This document shows positions 43,919 to 53,134 of a DNA stretch of 64,000 bases, piece after piece; positions within the stretch are counted from its first letter, which is position 1, and each line of letters starts with the position of its first letter. Position numbers and translations under genes: made by a program. The stretch comes from Rhabdophis nuchalis (taxonomy: Eukaryota > Chordata > Lepidosauria > Squamata > Natricidae). The stretch is from assembly GCA_039707465.1 (NCBI GenBank), contig CM077643.1:244992419-245056418 (forward strand), written 5' to 3'. Under the pieces are notes generated by a model. That model did not search any database and was not told the origin of the DNA. It worked only from the letters and a program-made list of their open reading frames with translations.

Positions 43919-44483
43919 AACCCTGTTTTCCTGAAAATAAGATCTAACTGGAAAAATAAGTCTAATATAAGCCCTACACCCCCCCCCCCCCCAAATAAGG
44001 CTTACGCAGCCAGCCACATGCTACTTCCGTCTGGTTGCTCGTGGTGCCATGGCTATGAGGTGATGTGGATATGTGTGAGTGTGATGCAGCTGCCCCATGT
44101 GCCCTTACCTCAGGGCCCCCACAGTCAGGACATCCAAGCTGTAACATCCATGTTGCAGCAGGAGACCACATGGCTTCTGGCCCACTTCTGCTTGGAACAG
44201 AAGGCCGAGCAGTGTGTTGGTGCTGCAGCCATGAGGCAAGGCTGTTGTTGGCGCATAGATGGCCTGGCTGGGGGGGGCCCTTAAGGAAGCCGATGTGGGT
44301 GCATGGGGCAGCTCCAACCTACCTGCCTTGTGGTGATGGCACTAGCAAGCCACGTGACCTCCAGCCCCACTGTGGGCAAGCAGAAGAAGTGGGCCTCCCA
44401 TACATGGAAAAAAAACAAGATCTCCTCAAAAATAAGTCTAGTGCTTCTTTTGGGACCCAGTCTTATTTTTGGGAAAACATGGT
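43919..44483 (+). mobile_element. GC-rich terminal-inverted-repeat element, AAAATAAG type
   Basis: Left ACCCTGTTTTCCTGAAAATA and right CTTATTTTTGGGAAAACATG are inverted. Sub-terminal AAAATAAGTCTAATATAAGC and AAAATAAGTCTAGTGCTTCT echo each other. The interior contains a 15-nt oligo-C and CpG-rich sequence. Partner of 40425-41232. Confidence 0.65.
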
Positions 44484-45052
44484 GACTATGAGTTATCTTT
44501 GAAAGTTCATTTTCACTGTTTTAAATGGGCAGATAATGAAAGTCCTGTGGAGCTTATGATTTGATGAGTATTGCGTATTGTATTTTGTTGTCCGCACCCC
44601 CACCCCCCACCCCGCACTGTTGTACTGAACCATGAGGTTACGTTTCATTCTGATTACTTCTATTTATGTACTATTTAAAGGTAGGGTTGTGCAATGACCT
44701 AAGGGGAAATGACTATGATATAGAAATTGTACGAAGCACAGTTTGTGGTAAATTTTTGCATTCTTTTAATAGCAGATAATCATAGGGGAGAGGAGGATGG
44801 TGCTGATTTGGAAATGGTTATATGGGTACCTGCTCCGCATACAAAAAGTTCAGGTTTGGATTTTTTTTTCATGAAAACAATGTGATCTAGATGTTAATTT
44901 AGGACTGAGACGACCTCGGTTCAGCTTGCTTAGCTAAATGCAGGGCCTACCGTTTTTAAAAAATAACCCAGCCTGTCAAACAAAAAGGCGGTTAGAAGAC
45001 TATTTGGGAACTAAGAACTTATTTTTAAAAAAGACTTTCATTGCAACCAGTC
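44484..45052. other. Single-copy sequence, no gene recognised
   Basis: Short oligo-C region near 44597-44610; otherwise nothing supported. Confidence 0.4.
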
Positions 45053-45334
45053 CGGTAGTGGGTTCCTAACTAGTTTACTACCGGTTTGCTGAGCACACAC
45101 ACAAAATTGAACCAAAATTACCCAGAAAAAAGAAGAAAGCAGCTTAGAAGTGGCATTTCAATCTGCCACCTCGGACCAGCTGGGCTTTGGAAGCTGGAAT
45201 AAAGGTAATTATATCCCAGGGGCAGGTGGAGAGGCTCGCTTTTTAAAAAAAACAGAGAACCAGTTTGCTCTCTGTTTGAAGGCAGCACTACCGATTTGGG
45301 ATAACTGGTTTGAACTGGTAGGAACCCTCCTCTG
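45053..45334. mobile_element. hAT-like element, CAGTGGTGGG family
   Basis: Left CGGTAGTGGGTTCC, right ACTGGTAGGAACCCTCCTCTG. Perfect 8-bp TSD AACCAGTC at 45045-45052 and 45335-45342. Confidence 0.9.
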
Positions 45335-45342
45335 AACCAGTC

Positions 45343-45515
45343 ACTCCAGCAATGCAGCCTTCTGATTTGAGATTCTGAGCCATTTCTACTCTTGGCAAAA
45401 GTTTCTGAATTCAGCCTGGACAGGTGGGAATAAGACTATTGAAGAGAATTGCTTTGACAAAGTTTTCCCTGATGGTCCTTGGTTCATGAGCTCTTAAGAA
45501 GGCTGCCATATTGTA
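45343..45515. other. Single-copy sequence, no gene recognised
   Basis: Short spacer between two DNA transposons. Confidence 0.35.
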
Positions 45516-45909
45516 CAGGTAGTCCTCAACTTACAACAGCTTTTTTAGTGACTGTTTGAAGTTACAAGGGCACTGAAAAAAGTGACTTATGACCATTTTT
45601 CAAACTTATGACCGTTGCAGCATCCCTCAGGGTCATGTGCTTACATTTGGATGCTTGAGAGCTGGTTCATTTTTATGACAGCAGTGTCCAGGGGTCATGT
45701 GATCACCTTTTGTGACCTTCTGACAAGCAAAGTCAATGGGAAAGCCAGATTCACTTAACAATGGTGTTACTAATTTAACGACTGCAGTGATTCACTTAAC
45801 AAATGTGGCAAGAAAGGTAGTTAAATAGGGCAAAACTCAATTGACAAATTTTGTCATTGAGCAACATCAATTTGAGACTCCATTGTGATCCTAAGTCAAG
45901 GACTAACTG
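45516..45909. mobile_element. Tigger-like element, full length
   Basis: Starts CAGGTAGTCCTCAACTTACA and ends CTAAGTCAAGGACTAACTG with TA at both sides. Interior motifs GTGACTTATGACCATTTTTC, TTTGTGACCTTCTGACAAGC and CCAGATTCACTTAACA. 394 bp, no coding capacity, so moved in trans. Confidence 0.93.
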
Positions 45910-46045
45910 TATTTTCAAATGAAGATTACTTTGTGGGGGTGGAAAGATAACATCGTCTGAGATTTGGTCAGAACTACCTCCTGTTACTTCAGGCATTGCT
46001 GTTAGAATAAAATATGTAAAGTGGGGAGGGAGAAAGAATATCTAG

Positions 46046-46712
46046 GGACCTGTACAACTTGGACAACCATTTAAATATGAGCCAGCAGTGTGCAGCAGCT
46101 GCCAAAAAAGCCAACACAGTTCTAGGCTGCATAAACAGAGGGATAGAATCAAGATCACGTGAAGTGTTAATACTACTTTATAATGTCTTGGTATGGCCAC
46201 ACTTGGAATACTGCATTCAGTTTTGGTCGCCACGATGTAGAAAAGATGTGGAGACTCTAGAAAGAGTGCAGAGAAGAGCAACAAAGATGATTAGGGGACT
46301 GGAAGCTAAAACATATGAAGAACGGTTGCAGGAACTGGGTAGGTCTAGTTTGATGAAGAGAAGGACTAGGGGAGACATGATAGCAGTCTTCCAATATCTC
46401 AGGGGTTGCCACAAAGAAGAGGGAGTCAAGCTATTTTCCAAGGCACCTGAGGGTAGGACAAGTAGCGATGGTTGGAAACTAATCAAGGAGAGAAGCAACT
46501 TAGAACTGAGAAGAAATTTCCTGACAGTTAGAACAATTAATCAGTGGAACAATTTGCCTCCAGAAGTTGTGAATGCTCCAACACTGGAAGTTCTAAAGAA
46601 GCTGTTGGAAAACCATTTGTCTGAAGTGGTGTAGGGTTTCCTGCCTAAGCAGGGGGTTGGACTAGAAGACCTCCAAGGTCTCTTCCAACTCTGTTATTCT
46701 ATCCTATTCTAA
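46046..46712 (+). mobile_element. CR1-type LINE with long reverse-transcriptase C-terminal frame
   Basis: An open frame of 191 codons (46059-46634) reads [69 protein letters not shown] and INQWNNLPPEVVNAPTLEVL, the C-terminal third of CR1 ORF2. The 3' UTR follows (TTTCCTGCCTAAGCAGGGGG, TTGGACTAGAAGACCTCCAA) and ends TTATTCTATCCTATTCT. The endonuclease and catalytic palm are absent, but the surviving part has no stop, suggesting a fairly recent insertion. Confidence 0.95.
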
Positions 46713-47395
46713 ATGGAGCAATGACCTAATTTGGAATTGGCAACTTTGTTTGCCTGCTCCAGACTATTTATTTCCCCAAAGACTTTTTGATAAATGAAAT
46801 GAAAGAGCAACCTTAAAAAACAATCAGTGTCTATGAAGAAGGTCAGATGATGTCCTTTAAAGTTTTATCGCTTAATATATGTATATATATAATTTTTACA
46901 GCATTGGCAGTATGAGATTTTCAGAGCAACTGCCAGCATGAAGAAATTGTGGCCCTAAACAGATTTGAATGTATATTGCTGGTGTGTATCAGCACACAAT
47001 TTGTTATAAATAATTCAGACATGCGGCATATGAATCTGCTGCCCTCAGTCAGCTCATTTTGCTTGTGCTATGCTCAGTCACATCATCACAGATGCATCAA
47101 ATGTAAACACCGAGCATTGTAAAATCCAGTTAAGGTAAGAAACCCAGCAAGGTGTTTATCCAGCATTACTTGTTTTAATGCAAGCCTTTTATAAGTTCAT
47201 TCCTATCTCTGGGGCAGACTTCTTGAATTATGGGGAACTCGTGAGAGGGCAGAAAATGAGTTTGTTGTTGTTTTTTCCTTAAAAAAAGAAAAGCAATTAG
47301 CATTGCTTAAAGGAAGGCAGCTTTTAAGAAGGAGACAAATCTTTGCAGATTTCAGAGATAGTCATAGTTGCTCCAAAATACTTCAAGGACAGAAC

Positions 47396-47398
<3 letters not shown>
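46713..47398. other. Single-copy sequence, no gene recognised
   Basis: No repeat termini. The part from 47030 to 47200 is noted as a weak conserved-noncoding candidate. Confidence 0.4.
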
Positions 47399-47486
<88 letters not shown>

Positions 47487-47505
47487 ATGTATCTATCTAT
47501 CTATA
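47399..47505. repeat. (TC)n then (TCTA)n microsatellite
   Basis: About 37 TC units run into TCTA tetramers and end where the hammerhead-bearing repeat begins. Confidence 0.97.
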
Positions 47506-47542
47506 TGTTAGATTTTATAAGGGCTGATTTAATAAATAAAGA

Positions 47543-47589
47543 GACCAGGATGGAACCATTTCAGGCTTATTAGCCTTCTTCAGCTGGCC
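47543..47589 (-). ncRNA. Hammerhead ribozyme, type I, copy A
   Basis: Minus strand: stem I GGCCAG/CTGGTC, core CTGAAGA (CUGANGA with A at position 7), stem II AGGCT-AATA-AGCCT, GAAA, stem III with loop GTTC, cleavage triplet ending TC just before CTGGTC (between 47549 and 47548). All invariant residues are present. A B-box-like GGTTCAAATCC lies 15 nt upstream (47605-47615, minus). Confidence 0.85.
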
Positions 47590-47627
47590 ATACTCCTTCT
47601 ACTGGGATTTGAACCCTGAAGGAGTAT

Positions 47628-47674
47628 GGCCAGCTGAAGAAAGCTAATAAGCCTGAAATGGTTCCATCCTGGTC
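47628..47674 (+). ncRNA. Hammerhead ribozyme, type I, copy B
   Basis: Stem I 47628-47633 with 47669-47674, core CTGAAGA 47634-47640, stem II 47641-47654 with one A.C mismatch, GAAA 47655-47658, stem III 47659-47666, predicted cleavage between 47668 and 47669. Mirror copy of A; the one stem II change should weaken it. Confidence 0.8.
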
Positions 47675-47768
47675 TCTTTATTTATTAAATCAGCCCTTAA
47701 AAATCTAACACATATCTAAAAAATGTCACACAGCAGTAATCTAATTGGTTCTCTGTCTGGATGATCTC

Positions 47769-47830
47769 TGGGTTGAGTCGAAGGCATGGAGAAGCCTGTC
47801 TCATATGCTGGAAAGCACCAGTTCAAATCC
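47769..47830 (+). promoter_or_regulatory. Possible tRNA-like Pol III A and B boxes upstream of copy C
   Basis: TGGGTTGAGTCGAAGG (about 47769-47784) resembles an A box and AGTTCAAATCC (47820-47830) a B box. Spacing is within the tRNA range. The A box is weaker than that at 48921-48931. Confidence 0.4.
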
Positions 47831-47844
47831 CAGTAGAGGAGTAT

Positions 47845-47891
47845 GGCCAGCTGAAGAAGGCTAATAAGCCTGAAATGGATCCATCCTGGTC
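47845..47891 (+). ncRNA. Hammerhead ribozyme, type I, copy C
   Basis: Stem I GGCCAG/CTGGTC, core CTGAAGA 47851-47857, stem II AGGCT-AATA-AGCCT fully paired, GAAA 47872-47875, stem III TG-GATC-CA, cleavage between 47885 and 47886. That is 217 nt after the copy B cleavage site, so a transcript crossing both would release a 217-nt monomer. Confidence 0.88.
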
Positions 47892-47917
47892 TCTTTATTT
47901 TCAGCCCTTAAAAATCT

Positions 47918-48027
<110 letters not shown>

Positions 48028-48106
48028 AGTGTTATGAGCTGATCAATAAATTAAATTAGATCAATAAATTAAACATAGCCCCGGTTCGAATCCCAGTAAG
48101 GGGTAT

Positions 48107-48153
48107 GGCCAGCTGATGAGAGCTAATAAGCTCGAAATAGATCTATCCTGGTC
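48107..48153 (+). ncRNA. Hammerhead ribozyme, type I, copy D (canonical core)
   Basis: Stem I GGCCAG/CTGGTC, core CTGATGA 48113-48119, stem II GAGCT-AATA-AGCTC (48120-48133), GAAA 48134-48137, stem III TA-GATC-TA, TC, cleavage between 48147 and 48148. All invariant residues are present. B box GGTTCGAATCC at 48083-48093. The unit is bracketed by 37-nt inverted arms (48024-48060 and 48157-48193). Confidence 0.92.
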
Positions 48154-48336
48154 TCTCTCTAATTTAATTTATTGATCAGCTCATAACACTAACACACATA
48201 TCTAAAAAAACCACTCAACGTAATTCTTGGCTTGCTGTCTAGATGATCTCTGGTGATGAGTCGAAAGGCAGGAAAGGAAACAGTATGTCTCCTCCCTTAA
48301 TTGGGGCCTAATAACAGGTTGTTGAGAAACAATTAC

Positions 48337-48369
48337 CTATATATATCTATATATCTATATCTATATCTA

Positions 48370-48467
<98 letters not shown>

Positions 48468-48496
48468 TAGATACACACACAAACACACACACACAC
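48337..48496. repeat. (TATATC)n, (AGAT)n and (AC)n compound microsatellite
   Basis: TATATC/CTATAT units to 48388, about 20 AGAT (GATA) tetramers to 48470, then AC units. The GATA run is Bkm-like. Confidence 0.95.
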
Positions 48497-48500
48497 ATAT

Positions 48501-48593
48501 GTAGATTTTGGTTTATTCGGGTCTTTTCCCGTGTAAAATTAAAGGTGTTTTTGCAACGTTTCGATGGGATCACCCCCATCATCATCAGGCTTG
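48501..48593 (-). mobile_element. Penelope-like arm with hammerhead-like hairpin
   Basis: The minus strand carries CTGATGA-T-GATGGG-loop-CCCATC-GAAAC (48588-48559) and then GTTGCAAAAACACC and GGGAAAAGACCCGAATAAAC, parallel to the arms at 36591-36789. This is one arm only. Confidence 0.6.
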
Positions 48594-48629
48594 GGCCTTT
48601 GCTTTTTTGCGAATGAGCTGTATTCGAAG

Positions 48630-48714
48630 TGGCAGTTTTTCTGTAAGTGGAGGTGGGAGGGGTTGGAACCAACCCCTCCAACCCCTCCCACCTCCACTTA
48701 CAGAAAAACTGCCA
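48630..48714. repeat. Perfect 37-bp inverted repeat (hairpin)
   Basis: Arms 48630-48666 and 48678-48714 (TGGCAGTTTTTCTGTAAGTG ... and its complement) are separated by 11 nt. A second small hairpin CTGCCAAGTTTTTTGGCAG follows directly. No TSD recognised. Confidence 0.9.
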
Positions 48715-48769
48715 AGTTTTTTGGCAGTTTTTTGACAGAAAGCCATGAGTTCCGTTGTGTTAATTTTTT

Positions 48770-48940
48770 AATATGTGTGTTAGTTTTATGAGCTGATCAA
48801 TAAATAAATCAGAGAGACTAGGATAGATCTATTTCGAGCTTTTTAGCTCTCATCAACTAGTCATACTCTTACTGGGATTCGAACCAGGGCTGTATTGCAT
48901 ATCAGGCAGGAGCCTTTAAACCATTCAGCCAGCCTGGCTC
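48770..48940 (-). mobile_element. tRNA-headed, hammerhead-containing short element
   Basis: Reading the minus strand: tRNA-like head with A box TGGCTGAATGG (48931-48921), 35-nt spacer, perfect B box GGTTCGAATCC (48885-48875), 12 nt, hammerhead (48862-48816), then a tail with TTTATTTATTGATCAGCTC and ACTAACACACATA. This is the most complete unit and shows the order Pol III promoter then ribozyme then tail, like a SINE carrying a ribozyme. Confidence 0.7.
48816..48862 (-). ncRNA. Hammerhead ribozyme, type I, copy E (core mutated)
   Basis: Stem I GACTAG/CTAGTC, stem II GAGCT-AAAA-AGCTC and stem III intact, but the core reads TTGATGA: C3 is U, which should abolish cleavage. Stem I has changed on both sides compared with copy D. 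Confidence 0.82.
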
Positions 48941-48981
48941 TCCCAACTCCCAACTCCCAACTCTCCCAACTCCTAAAAAGG

Positions 48982-49071
48982 CTGAGGATGGCAAGTGAGA
49001 TCTTGCCGAAACATTGCAATAACAATATATAGCATGGAATTGTTATTGCAACGTTTCGGATCTCACTTGCC
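48982..49071. mobile_element. Penelope-like foldback with hammerhead-like hairpin
   Basis: CTGAGGA-T-GGCAAG-TGAGAT-CTTGCC-GAAAC (48982-49012) lies in the left arm of an inverted repeat (48990-49026 with 49039-49071, sharing GTGAGATC, CGAAACRTTG and CAATAACAAT). A TATATA tract follows. Confidence 0.6.
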
Positions 49072-49089
49072 ATATATATATATATATGG

Positions 49090-50098
49090 AACTGAACCAA
49101 GTTTCCCTTTCAAGGGAACATGTGGATGGAGAGCCAAAGATAAATAAAAGTGAAGAGAAGTTGAAATTAAAAGCTCAGGCATTGTGGGTCTAATTGGTTC
49201 TGTCTGCATATTGGATATTAATTATTAATCAACACTAGGACCCCTTGCTGATTTCAGAGTGACTGGTAGTCTGATTGTGTAGAGCAAATTGTTCACTCCT
49301 AACATTCTTTTCCAGGTGTAAATTGGTTGCTGCTGACACCAGTTGGCATATGGGGCTCACTAGGTTAAAACGTAATTTCCAATGAATAGAATACTAATAT
49401 TAGAAATGAGACCTTTGTCTCTTGAAATTAAAGTGCTTGTAAAGATGAAGCTGGCAGCTCCATTTATTAGATCCCAAAGAGATATTATACTGAATCATTC
49501 ATTTTACTCCCCTCCTTTAAAAAAAAAAGAAAACTTTTCCCAGAAGCACTGGCTATTTCAGTCATTTTCATTCTATAATGAATTTAGCACTGTCAGATTT
49601 GCTGCCAGGCAAGATCAGTATTTAGATATTTTTCATGTTTCCATAAATGCAGAGAATGTGATTTTTTTCTTCATTAATTTTAGGGAGAATTTAGCATATG
49701 AACTTCTGTTAGATTTCATCACTTATCCAGGTCTTGCTAAAGAACGGAGGGACTCATCTATTTCATTTTCTCCCACATCTGATTTTTCCGGTTCATATTC
49801 ATACATACACAAACACAGACACACACACCTGAACTTTTCATTCATTTGCCTCAGTCAATTTATATAGCTATTCCTTGCTTGAAAAGGATTGTGTTCTGCC
49901 TGCTATGGAGCGGTTAAACAGCCTGCCAAAGAGCAGTAAATCTAAGGCACTACCATAAACATGATTGAATAGTCCAGGATCCAATTCTGGATTTTTTAAA
50001 GAGCAAGGCACCCAAAGCCCTCCTTTCAATTAACCAATTTATTAGTTTTGTGTTCTCTCAGATTCAAGTCAGTGAAGGTATTTGGAATAATACTCTAA
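49090..50098. other. Repeat-free block, conserved-noncoding candidate
   Basis: No transposon terminus or simple repeat from 49090 to about 49790. A 161-codon plus frame (49382-49867) is the longest non-repeat frame in the window but has no recognisable domain and includes oligo-A and CA-rich stretches. A (CA)n run is at 49805-49830. Confidence 0.4.
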
Positions 50099-50106
50099 CT
50101 CACAGG

Positions 50107-50347
50107 CAGTGATGGGTTCCTACCAGTAGTGGTTTGGAGGCCTGTGTCACTGGAGCCGGCAGCGACCCAGATCTGCCACGCCCCCAAACTGGTTCTCCGT
50201 GTAGCACTGTAGACGCTGCCATCTTGGTTTTTGTTTCTGCGCATCCACAGAACAGTGTTTATTATACTGCTAACGCGCACACAGCATGCATCAAACACGC
50301 ACGACCACGAGCAAACTGGCAGTAGTGCCTGCCAGAACGCACCCCTG
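50107..50347. mobile_element. hAT-like element, CAGTGGTGGG family
   Basis: Left CAGTGATGGGTTCCTACCAG, right CCAGAACGCACCCCTG. Octamers CTCACAGG (50099-50106) and CGCACGGG (50348-50355) agree at 6 of 8. Confidence 0.75.
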
Positions 50348-50349
50348 CG

Positions 50350-50471
50350 CACGGGCCTCCAAACTTGGCACCTTTAAGACTTGTGGACTTCAACATCCAG
50401 AATTCCTCAGGCAGCCATGGAGAATTCTGGGAGTTGAAGTCTACAAATCTTAAAGTTTCTAAATTTGCTCT
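50350..50471. mobile_element. Palindromic hAT-like MITE, diverged
   Basis: CTCCAAACTTGGCACCTTTA and GACTTGTGGACTTCAACATC pair with GAGTTGAAGTCTACAAATCT and TTAAAGTTTCTAAATTTG. Relative of 15415. Its left end overlaps the TSD of the preceding hAT. Confidence 0.8.
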
Positions 50472-50822
50472 GACCTATTGAACTCTAGATGGGATATGAA
50501 AGGTAGCATGTTAGGATATACTTTATGTAATTTGGAGACCTGAAGACCATGGTCATCACAGTGTTAATGCAAAGCAGGCAGCAACTCATCACACATACAC
50601 TGTAGGAGTTTTCATCCTCCCCCACTTTTTTGGGGGGAACTTAGTATGATTCGTGTTTCGAAATGGCATATAAATCCAATAAACCTCAACCTCAGGAAAT
50701 TATTTAAGTAATTTCAACAATTGCAGTTTAATGGTTTTGAAGAAACAGATTTCCATTTTATCTTCTAGAGGACTTAAGAAAGCAATATGTATCTATAAGA
50801 ACATCTGAAAGAATTGTCAGTA
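50472..50822. other. Single-copy sequence with a possible LINE tail
   Basis: GGCATATAAATCCAATAAAC near 50665 resembles a LINE 3' terminus. Otherwise nothing. Confidence 0.3.
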
Positions 50823-51177
50823 CAGGTAGGCCTTAATTTATGTCCACAACTGAACCCAAAATTTATGTTGCTGAGACAGTTAAGTGAGTTTGTCCCATTT
50901 TATGACAGTTTTGTGCCACAGTTGTTAAGTGAATCGCTGCAATTGTTAAGTTAGTAAAACAGTTGTATAGTCTGTGACTTTCCCTCATTGACTTTACTGG
51001 TTAGAAGATGGCAAAAGGTAATCACAGACACTGGAACATGGTAACCATCATAAATATGAACCAGATGCCAAGCAATCCAAATTTTGATAATGTGATAGTG
51101 TAAAAAACGGTCACTTTTTTCAGTGCTGTTGTAACTTTGAGCAGTTATTAAATGAATGGTTATAATTCAAGGTTATA
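50823..51177. mobile_element. Tigger-like element, diverged
   Basis: CAGGTAGGCCTTAATTTATG, CCCAAAATTTATGTTGCTGA, CATCATAAATATGAACCAGA and TTCAGTGCTGTTGTAACTTT. The right terminus is degraded (TATAATTCAAGGTTATA). Confidence 0.8.
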
Positions 51178-52065
51178 ATGCATTGCAGAGTAGTAGCCTT
51201 CTGCCCTATTAAAGGTAGCAGGCTCAATATGCCAATCTCTCAAAATGTTCCTTTCTTTACCACAGACACAATCAAGAAATGTTACTTTACAGGTCATTTC
51301 TTGAAAAAGTATTTCTCTGGGAAGCTATGGAAACATTTTAATAAACTTTGGCCCAGAGCCTAACCCTAACCCATAATGCTTAAAAATAGAACATGATGTC
51401 TTAATGTAACAAGCTGCCATTAGCACAGAAATAGATCAATGATGCGAACCTATGTATTTCAGTTAAGAAGTAATAGCTAATAGGTTCCATGGAATGTATT
51501 GCCAGGTGACCTTAGAACATATTCTAGAAATATCAGAGAATACTTGAGTTGTTTCATCACAATCTTATGACTCTAAAAAGATTTTATATTATTAATTAAA
51601 TTATCCAGACATTTTCATGTTCATAATGGTGATGAAAAGGATTTATAGGATCCAAACAGAATTAATTAGCATGATACTATGAACTAAAAGTTTGTTCTAG
51701 TTAGTATTATTGACAGCTCAGTTTCAATTATTTGAAAAAAATCCAGTAGGTACTGAAAAGGAAGCTGAAAGAAAGCAAAATACTTGGTTACAAATTTAAC
51801 CTTCCTCCATCTTGTATTTTCTAGCACTGTTGGACTATAGCTCCTATATTCCTCACAGTCAGTGTTGCCTTGATGTAGATGTTTGATATCATCTCACACC
51901 ATACACAAAGCACAATCCTTGCGAGTCTGGAAATCTTTTTGGTTGGGACTTGTCTTTAACAGTAGCAACAAGAACATTGGCAGGGGTAGTAAGAGTAGCA
52001 GCTACTTCTAGGTAGACTTGCTTGTGGAAATAGCTATCATAGTTTATAACCAGCCCTGGATAGGC
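51178..52065. other. Single-copy sequence, no gene recognised
   Basis: No coding or repeat signal supported. Confidence 0.4.
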
Positions 52066-53134
52066 TTAAGATATGGAGGATAGGCTTAAAATAAAGAAGG
52101 ATCTTGACAGACTTGAACATTGGACGCTATCTAACGAAATGAATTTTGATGGTGAAAAAAGAAAGGTTCTACATTTAGGCAAGAAAAACAAAATTCACAG
52201 GTACAGTATAGGGGGTACCTGGGTCAATAGTAGTAACTGTGAGAGGAATCTTGGAGTCCTAGTGGACAATATGATACAGCAGTGTGCTGCAACTCCCCAA
52301 AAAGACAACATAGTTTTAGGCTGCATTAATAGAGGGATAGATCAAGATCACATAAAGTGTTAATACCATTTTATAATGCCTTGGTAAGGCCACACTTGGA
52401 ATACTGCATCCAGTTTTGGTCAACATGAAGTAAAATGATTTTTAGACTCTAAAAAGAGTGCAGAGAAGAGCAGCAAAGATGATTAGGGGAGCAAAGATGA
52501 TTAGGGGACTCAACATATAACATATAAAGAACCGTTGCTGGAACTGGGTATGTCTAGCCTGATGAAAAGAAGGACTGAGGTGACATGATAATAGTGTTCC
52601 AATATCTCAGGGGTTGCCACACAGAGAAAAGGGACCAACTTATTCTCAAAAGTACCTGATGGCAGGATAAGAAGCAATGGATGGAAACTAGTCAAGGAGA
52701 GAAGCAACCTAGAACTAAGGAGAAATTTTCTGACAGAACAATTAATCCATGGAACAATTTGGCTCCAGAAGTTGTGAATACTCCAACACTGGAGATTAAG
52801 ATTGGACAATTATTTGTCTGAAATAGCAATATAATTTAGACTTATATACCACTTCATAGTGCTTTACAGCCCTCTCTAAGCGGTTTACAGAGAATTTTTT
52901 TATACTGCTCCCAACAATCTGGGTCCTCGTGTTACCAACCTCGGAAGGATGGAAGGCTAAGTCAACCTTGAGCCGGTGCGACTCAAACTGCCAAAGTGCA
53001 GGTGGCTGGCAGTCAGGAGAAATAGCCAGCAGGACTGCATTTTAACCACTGTGCCACCACGATATAAGGTTTCCTGCCTGAGCAGGGGGTTGGGCTAGAA
53101 GACCTCCAAGGTCCCTTCCAACTCTGTTATTCTG
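52066..53134 (+). mobile_element. CR1-type LINE, longest 5' extent, split by a SINE
   Basis: The frame from 52073 reads KKDLDRLEHWTLSNEMNFD, KVLHLGKKNKIHRYSIGG and NLGVLVDNMIQQCAA, upstream of the segment seen at 46046, then drops out of frame. Nucleotide similarity continues to GAGCAGGGGGTTGGGCTAGA and TTCCAACTCTGTTATTCTGA. It is interrupted at 52826-53061. A short tandem duplication GCAAAGATGATTAGGGGA is at 52475-52507. Confidence 0.9.
52826..53061 (-). mobile_element. Sauria-type tRNA SINE inserted in the CR1
   Basis: Reads backwards from TTTAGACTTATATACCACTT and CTCTCTAAGCGGTTTACAGA through CCTCGGAAGGATGGAAGGCT to AACCACTGTGCCACCAC. The CR1 resumes with ATATAAGGTTTCCTGCCTGA. Short ATATAA repeats on each side may be the TSD. 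Confidence 0.88.

Noticed and set aside
48246..48270. Extra hammerhead at GGTGATGAGTCGAAAGGC
   Set aside because: It has GATGAG and CGAAA words but no stem II between them and no partner for stem I, so it cannot fold as a hammerhead.
48389..48470. Sex-chromosome (Bkm) assignment from the GATA repeat
   Set aside because: About 20 GATA units occur on many snake chromosomes; one tract does not identify a sex chromosome.
49382..49867. 161-codon open frame as a host gene
   Set aside because: No recognisable domain, lysine/phenylalanine-rich AT-biased composition, passes through oligo-A and CA-rich stretches, and no splice or start context that could be defended.
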